A DNA stretch of 43,048 nucleotides from Paludibacteraceae bacterium. GTDB lineage: Bacteria; Bacteroidota; Bacteroidia; Bacteroidales; Paludibacteraceae. The position numbers and the translations under genes were made by a program. The stretch lies in NCBI GenBank assembly GCA_024400115.1, contig JAKSNF010000018.1:1-43048 (forward strand). Direction: 5' to 3'. This document shows positions 39,200-43,048 of this stretch, piece by piece (positions within the stretch are counted from its first letter, which is position 1; each line of letters starts with the position of its first letter). Under the pieces are notes generated by a model, which saw nothing but the letters and a program-made list of their open reading frames with translations, made no database searches and was not told the origin of the DNA.

Positions 39200-40405
39200 A
39201 TGGAGCAACTATTTGTAAGACATGATGATTATATATCCTCCGTTCCAATGGGATATATTCGTGAAATATCGAATACAATTGAGTGGAACGCTCGCCTAAT
39301 TGCATTGCGTGGTCCGAAAGGTGTCGGAAAGACTACACTCATGCAACAATACATTCGTCTACATTATTCACCGGAAGACCGTCATGTTTTGTATTGTTCT
39401 GCTGATACAGGTTACTTTGCTACGCACACTCTTACGGAGGTTGCCGATCAATTTGCACGAAAAGGAGGAACGCATCTTTTTATTGACGAAGTTCATAAAT
39501 ATGATGGTTGGAGCACGGAAATAAAAGACATATATGACCGTCATCGAGATTTACGAATTGTCCTTAGCGGCAGTTCCTTACTACAACTCAACGATGGAGA
39601 AGCCGATTTGAGTCGCCGTCTGTTATTTTATGACATTCCAGGATTGTCGTTCCGTGAATTTCTCCGATTAGAAACAGGCATAGAAATAAGAGCTATTCGT
39701 TTAGAGGATTTATTATCTGCTCCCAACGAGTTCTGTTCATTAGTTCGTTCTAAATGTCACCCAGCAGAATTTTTCCACAAGTATCTATCTGAAGGTTATT
39801 ATCCTTACTATTTTGAAGGAAAAAAGATATACCATGCTTTATTAGAAAATATGGTGAACTATGTGATAGATGTTGAACTTACGCGGTATCGCAAGTTAGA
39901 TGTTGGTAATACACGGGCTGTGAGAGCATTATTGCAGGTAATCTCACAAATGGTTCCGTATGATGTTGATATTGCCAAATTGTCCCGTAGCATCAGTATT
40001 GCTCGCAACACCACTCTTTCATACCTAAAGCATTTGGAGGAGGCGTGTTTGATTATCCGATTATTTGCTGATATCGATAGCATTGGAGATTTGCAGAAAC
40101 CAGACAAAATATATCTAAATAATCCGAATTTACTTTATGCCCTTAGTCCGGTTGTGCCCGAAATAGGTACGGTTCGCGAAACATTTTTTGTAAATCAAAT
40201 AGCATCTATCGGACATCGTGTAGAGTATGCTGGTTATCATAAGGGCGATTTTCTTATAGATAGACAGATTACCATAGAAGTAGGCGGACCCGACAAAAAC
40301 TACGAACAAGTAGAAGGTAATGAGCAAGCATACATTGCTGCTGATGATATTGATTCTGCTATTGGTCACAAGATTCCTCTTTGGGCATTTGGTTTCTTGT
40401 ATTAG
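39200..40405 (+). CDS. AAA-type ATPase with DUF4143-like C-terminus
   Basis: 401 residues from ATG 39200, preferred to TTG 39191. Walker A LRGPKGVGKTTLM, Walker B HLFIDEVHKYDGW, sensor LSGSSLLQL, then a winged-helix region (IAKLSRSISIARNTTLSYLKHLEEACLI) and a nuclease-like end KGDFLIDRQITIEVGGPDK in which the usual E-x-K lysine is not in place. This variant ending is, as I recall, seen in other Bacteroidetes. Function unsettled. A possible terminator stem (AACACTTT/AAAGTGTT, 40413-40437) follows. Confidence 0.88.
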   Translation: MEQLFVRHDDYISSVPMGYIREISNTIEWNARLIALRGPKGVGKTTLMQQYIRLHYSPEDRHVLYCSADTGYFATHTLTEVADQFARKGGTHLFIDEVHKYDGWSTEIKDIYDRHRDLRIVLSGSSLLQLNDGEADLSRRLLFYDIPGLSFREFLRLETGIEIRAIRLEDLLSAPNEFCSLVRSKCHPAEFFHKYLSEGYYPYYFEGKKIYHALLENMVNYVIDVELTRYRKLDVGNTRAVRALLQVISQMVPYDVDIAKLSRSISIARNTTLSYLKHLEEACLIIRLFADIDSIGDLQKPDKIYLNNPNLLYALSPVVPEIGTVRETFFVNQIASIGHRVEYAGYHKGDFLIDRQITIEVGGPDKNYEQVEGNEQAYIAADDIDSAIGHKIPLWAFGFLY

Positions 40406-40435
40406 TAATAAAAACACTTTTTTTCTTGTAAAGTG

Positions 40436-40467
40436 TTGCATATATCAAAAAAAAAGTTGTACCTTTG
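40436..40467 (+). promoter_or_regulatory. Upstream promoter without an adjacent gene
   Basis: TTG (40436-40438), 21 nt, TACCTTTG (40460-40467). No gene begins within 100 bp; the only frame is 12 codons (40508-40546). The next promoter box is at 40581. Confidence 0.6.
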
Positions 40468-40580
40468 CGGAAAATTTCTGTAACACGACACAAAAATATT
40501 CAACGATATGCTATTATGTAACAGGGTTATTCGACTTTTTGCTTAATCAAGGCAGTTTAAATGTGTAATCAAAAAAACAG

Positions 40581-40588
40581 TACCTTTG
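40581..40588 (+). promoter_or_regulatory. -7 box of the 224-residue membrane protein gene
   Basis: TACCTTTG, 23 bp before the ATG. No clear TTG at the standard distance. Confidence 0.6.
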
Positions 40589-40611
40589 CAGTCAAACTTT
40601 AACGAACAATT

Positions 40612-41286
40612 ATGGAAAAGCAAGACGAATATAATTTGTCCATCCAACGGACAAAAATAATGAGGAATATTGCCATATTCCCCATTCTGCTCTTTGGCGG
40701 ACTACTGTTCTTAGGCATACCTATCTTACAAAACACTATCCATATAGAGCAGATCTATCAGGTTATACAGACCCAATTCCCCGACCAAGAACTCTATAGC
40801 ATAGCCCGATTCATCGCCCGTCAGAGTATAGTCAATAAGATTATATACGGCGGTTTGGTTGTTACGTATGTTGCTTTATTGGTAGTGGCGTTTATACGCT
40901 TCCGTAATATGATGAATGATTATGAAGCCCAAATAGCGGCTATCTCGGCTCAGTTAGAGGCACTTAAACAAGAACACCCCTTGACCCTACCGGAGAAACT
41001 CGATACCGAGCGCGCCCAGAAGTATCTTAAGAAAGCCATTGATGCTCACCTCATTGTGGTGGCCGATAATGGGCTTCGTCGCGTGCCGGAGAACTGCAAC
41101 AAAACGCAACTGGTCTATCTGCTTGGCAGAATATACTGCCAAAATAAGACTGACAAACTGCCAAATAATGAATTGTGTCAGCTCTTTAATGAGACACGCT
41201 TGGAGAAAATTAATTACGATATCTTTTGTAACAATAACGGCAAACCTGCTCATTCAGAGGCTATTGACGCACTCTTCGACGAATAG
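40612..41286 (+). CDS. Two-helix membrane protein with C-terminal helical domain
   Basis: 224 residues. Transmembrane segments at about 19-40 (IAIFPILLFGGLLFLGIPIL) and 80-102 (IIYGGLVVTYVALLVVAFI), a short coiled coil (YEAQIAAISAQLEALKQEH), then a soluble part with AQKYLKKAIDAHLI, KTQLVYLLGRIYC and LPNNELCQLFNETRLEKINYDIF. The last part resembles a domain I recall in hypothetical Bacteroidales proteins of mobile regions. No function is known. It has its own promoter and precedes the DUF3987 gene by 168 bp. Confidence 0.75.
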   Translation: MEKQDEYNLSIQRTKIMRNIAIFPILLFGGLLFLGIPILQNTIHIEQIYQVIQTQFPDQELYSIARFIARQSIVNKIIYGGLVVTYVALLVVAFIRFRNMMNDYEAQIAAISAQLEALKQEHPLTLPEKLDTERAQKYLKKAIDAHLIVVADNGLRRVPENCNKTQLVYLLGRIYCQNKTDKLPNNELCQLFNETRLEKINYDIFCNNNGKPAHSEAIDALFDE

Positions 41287-41347
41287 GTGATTGGGGTGTC
41301 ACCTCAGGTGTCCTCCTTCTCTTCTTTTTTTTCTTGATTTTTGGTAT

Positions 41348-41355
41348 TATCTTTG
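41348..41355 (+). promoter_or_regulatory. -7 box of the DUF3987 gene
   Basis: TATCTTTG about 100 bp before the ATG. No good -33 match. Confidence 0.5.
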
Positions 41356-41454
41356 CACCGTATTTCGATGCAGAGATATTTGTCATGTTTGTCAGTCTTC
41401 TGCCATCGAAATTCCAATTAACTTATTTTATTAACCTTTTAAACCTAATCTTTT

Positions 41455-42768
41455 ATGGTACAAAATTCTATTCATTTCACTGAATGTGACGACCTGCAAA
41501 TCACGTCGCACCTCAACATGGAGGCACTGCCTCAAATCCTGCAAGACCTCCTCAGCGTGGCTCACACCACCGAACAAAAGGACATGCTGCTCATGAGTTC
41601 ACTCACGACCTTATCGACCGTCATGAACTCCGTCTATTTCCGCTACGGAACAACGGGCAAACGCTACTATCCCGAACTGATGACCTTCATCATGGCAGGG
41701 GCTGCCAGCGGTAAGGGTATAGCCGAACTAAGCAAACGCCTTGTGGAGAAAGTGCATGAGGACACACCTCTTATTATCGCGGGCGATAGCACCTATCCCG
41801 CTTTCTATCAACAGCTGCTTGACCAAGACGGTTGCGGTCTGCTCTTTGAGACCGAGGGTAGTGTCATTACCGATATATGGAAAGGAGGAGCAATGAGTTA
41901 CAATACCGCTCTTCGTAAAGCCGCTGAACATGAAACGCTCAGTAAGAACCGTCTCAATAGCGGACAGACGGAGATTGCTTGCCCGAAGGTAGGCATGATG
42001 CTTACGGGTACGTTCAGTCAGTTTAAGGCATTAGTGCCGAGTGTGGAGAACGGTTTCTTCTCGCGACTAATGACGGTCGTGGTAAGAGAACATCAGGACT
42101 TTGACGGCTCCGTCTTCCAACCGAGCGAGGAGGGAAAAGAGGTAGAGGCGTTAGTGGAGCGCCTTGCGATGCAAGTGAAGCGCATGGCGGAAAGGTTAGA
42201 GGACGGCACTACGTGCCTACAGGACGGCGCAAAGCACCTACAGGTTAGAGGCGAGATTGAGTTCCGATTGACGGCAGAGCAAGCGAGTCTGTTGGGGCAG
42301 GTAATGGAGAAAGAATATAAGGAATACGTGCGCGTGTTAGGCGACGGCTTCCACGCCAGCGTAGTGCGTAATGGTATCAACGTGATGAGGATTGCGGCGA
42401 TATTGACCGCCTTGCGTCATTGCTCCTCTCTATCGTCTACTAACGTATCCGATATATCGGAATCCCTCACCTGTTCGGAGGCCGATTTCCAAACCGCTAT
42501 GGTCATCGGTACCAAACTCCTCCTTCACGCCGCAGACGCTTATAATCAGATAGCCGCTGCTGATCGTGAAGCCGTTCCCACCATCAAAGGCTCCTACCAG
42601 AAGAACACCTTCTTCGTCTCTCTCCCCAACTCCTTCTCCACCGGTGAGTGCTTGTCCATCGCTGATAAAATGGGCATCAGCGAGCGTTCGACTAAGCGCT
42701 GGCTGAGCCAATGGGCGGAACAAGGGCAATTAACCCATACGCATGGAGTTTATGAAAAAATTGCATAA
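41455..42768 (+). CDS. DUF3987 family mobile-element protein
   Basis: 437 residues. LPQILQDLLSVAHTTEQKDM, a P-loop-like AGAASGKGIAEL, GLLFETEGSVITD, KAAEHETLSKNR and FFSRLMTVV are typical of DUF3987, an ATPase-like family found near primases and VirE-type proteins on integrative elements and phages. A C-terminal helix-turn-helix-like end (SFSTGECLSIADKMGISERSTKRWLSQW) is visible. No N-terminal VirE domain is present. A strong hairpin follows immediately after the stop. It suggests an integrated element beginning or ending near the right edge. Confidence 0.85.
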   Translation: MVQNSIHFTECDDLQITSHLNMEALPQILQDLLSVAHTTEQKDMLLMSSLTTLSTVMNSVYFRYGTTGKRYYPELMTFIMAGAASGKGIAELSKRLVEKVHEDTPLIIAGDSTYPAFYQQLLDQDGCGLLFETEGSVITDIWKGGAMSYNTALRKAAEHETLSKNRLNSGQTEIACPKVGMMLTGTFSQFKALVPSVENGFFSRLMTVVVREHQDFDGSVFQPSEEGKEVEALVERLAMQVKRMAERLEDGTTCLQDGAKHLQVRGEIEFRLTAEQASLLGQVMEKEYKEYVRVLGDGFHASVVRNGINVMRIAAILTALRHCSSLSSTNVSDISESLTCSEADFQTAMVIGTKLLLHAADAYNQIAAADREAVPTIKGSYQKNTFFVSLPNSFSTGECLSIADKMGISERSTKRWLSQWAEQGQLTHTHGVYEKIA

Positions 42769-42799
42769 GCAAAGTGCCAATGGCATTTTGGCACTTTGC
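42769..42799 (+). terminator. Terminator-like hairpin after the DUF3987 gene
   Basis: Perfect 12-bp arms (GCAAAGTGCCAA/TTGGCACTTTGC) with a 7-nt loop, one base... directly downstream of the TAA. There is no T-run, so it may act as an mRNA 3' stabiliser. Confidence 0.7.
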
Positions 42800-42828
42800 T
42801 GTAACAAACTATATATTAGCAACTTGTG

Positions 42829-42902
42829 CGAAAGTGCCAAAGTGCCACTGGCACTTTCGTACCTTGTTACAATGTTGTTTCGCAAAGATTTTTAATCTTT
42901 GC
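42829..42902. repeat. Two further stem-loops sharing the AAAGTGCCA/GCAAAG words
   Basis: CGAAAGTGCCA/TGGCACTTTCG (42829-42859, 11 bp, with an inner AGTGCCA/TGGCACT alternative) and GCAAAGATT/AATCTTTGC (42882-42902, 9 bp). Confidence 0.75.
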
Positions 42903-42944
42903 TTCCCCCTCAGGGGGGTAGGGGGCTTCCCTCCAGCCTTCAAA

Positions 42945-42985
42945 GTCACAACATAGTCACAACAATGTCACAACATAGTCACAAC
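42945..42985 (+). repeat. 11-bp direct repeats (GTCACAACATA)
   Basis: Units at 42945-42955, 42956-42966 (variant AAT end), 42967-42977 and a partial one at 42978-42985. They follow a C-run/G-run hairpin (42904-42924). Iteron-like in form. The rest of the tail to 43048 is AT-rich with no gene seen. Confidence 0.85.
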
Positions 42986-43048
42986 TTTTATAACCTGACT
43001 TTTCCTAAATAAGGTAGACAGTTTTTTAATAAATTAACTGATTATGTT

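Overview
The window reads as a Bacteroidales-type (Bacteroidota) chromosome segment. Promoters match the Bacteroidetes form TTG-N19/20-TAnnTTTG, Shine-Dalgarno sites are not evident, and the gene families are typical of the phylum (GH97, TonB receptor with carboxypeptidase-like domain, DUF4292, DUF4301, EnvC-like activator, MltG, CotH/lamin-tail protein). I cannot name a species.

Layout. 1-1205 holds the start of a minus-strand GH13 amylase-like lipoprotein that runs off the left edge. 1381-1746 is a solitary ArdC-N-like gene. 1747-2152 is non-coding and carries 11-bp and 13-bp tandem arrays. From 21792 down to 2153 one minus-strand train of genes with overlapping or nearly touching ends runs: diacylglycerol kinase-like, dut, TPR, DUF4292, EnvC-like, FKBP, zinc-ribbon lipoprotein, UvrD/RecB-like helicase-nuclease, rimM, SpoU methyltransferase, U32 peptidase with its Cys-rich tail in another frame, rlmN, TonB receptor, mutS, WYL regulator, GH97. 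On the plus strand follow DUF4301, a CYTH protein and tRNA-Ser(GCT) with a strikingly structured downstream region. A second minus-strand train (27901-24828) encodes EngB, a Dtd/free-methionine-sulfoxide-reductase fusion, an SDR, an epimerase relic and a Nudix hydrolase. From 28027 the plus strand holds mltG, a DUF234 ATPase, a surface-glycan cluster (flippase, four glycosyltransferases, O-antigen ligase/polymerase, CotH protein), a DUF4143-type ATPase, a membrane protein and a DUF3987 mobile-element protein, ending in stem-loops and 11-bp repeats.

The main discovery candidate is a family of short elements built from degenerate heptamers (CTCTAAA on the coding strand) combined with small GC-rich palindromes. 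They lie in frame inside at least six conserved genes: mutS (2), rlmN (2 internal, plus a related array at its 3' end), U32 peptidase (2), SpoU methyltransferase, rimM and the CYTH gene. They add Leu/Asn/Ser/Thr-rich peptides such as [11 protein letters not shown]. Exact copies of 31, 32 and 46 nt are shared between sites, so they have been copied around. Related arrays with other heptamers lie between genes. None is seen to the right of about 28 kb, in the glycan and mobile-element region.

Other items of note are the split U32 gene, the Dtd-fRMsr fusion, an amylase homologue lacking usual catalytic residues, and a nested four-stem structure after tRNA-Ser. All assignments rest on reading the sequence and remembered family motifs; no database search was run.
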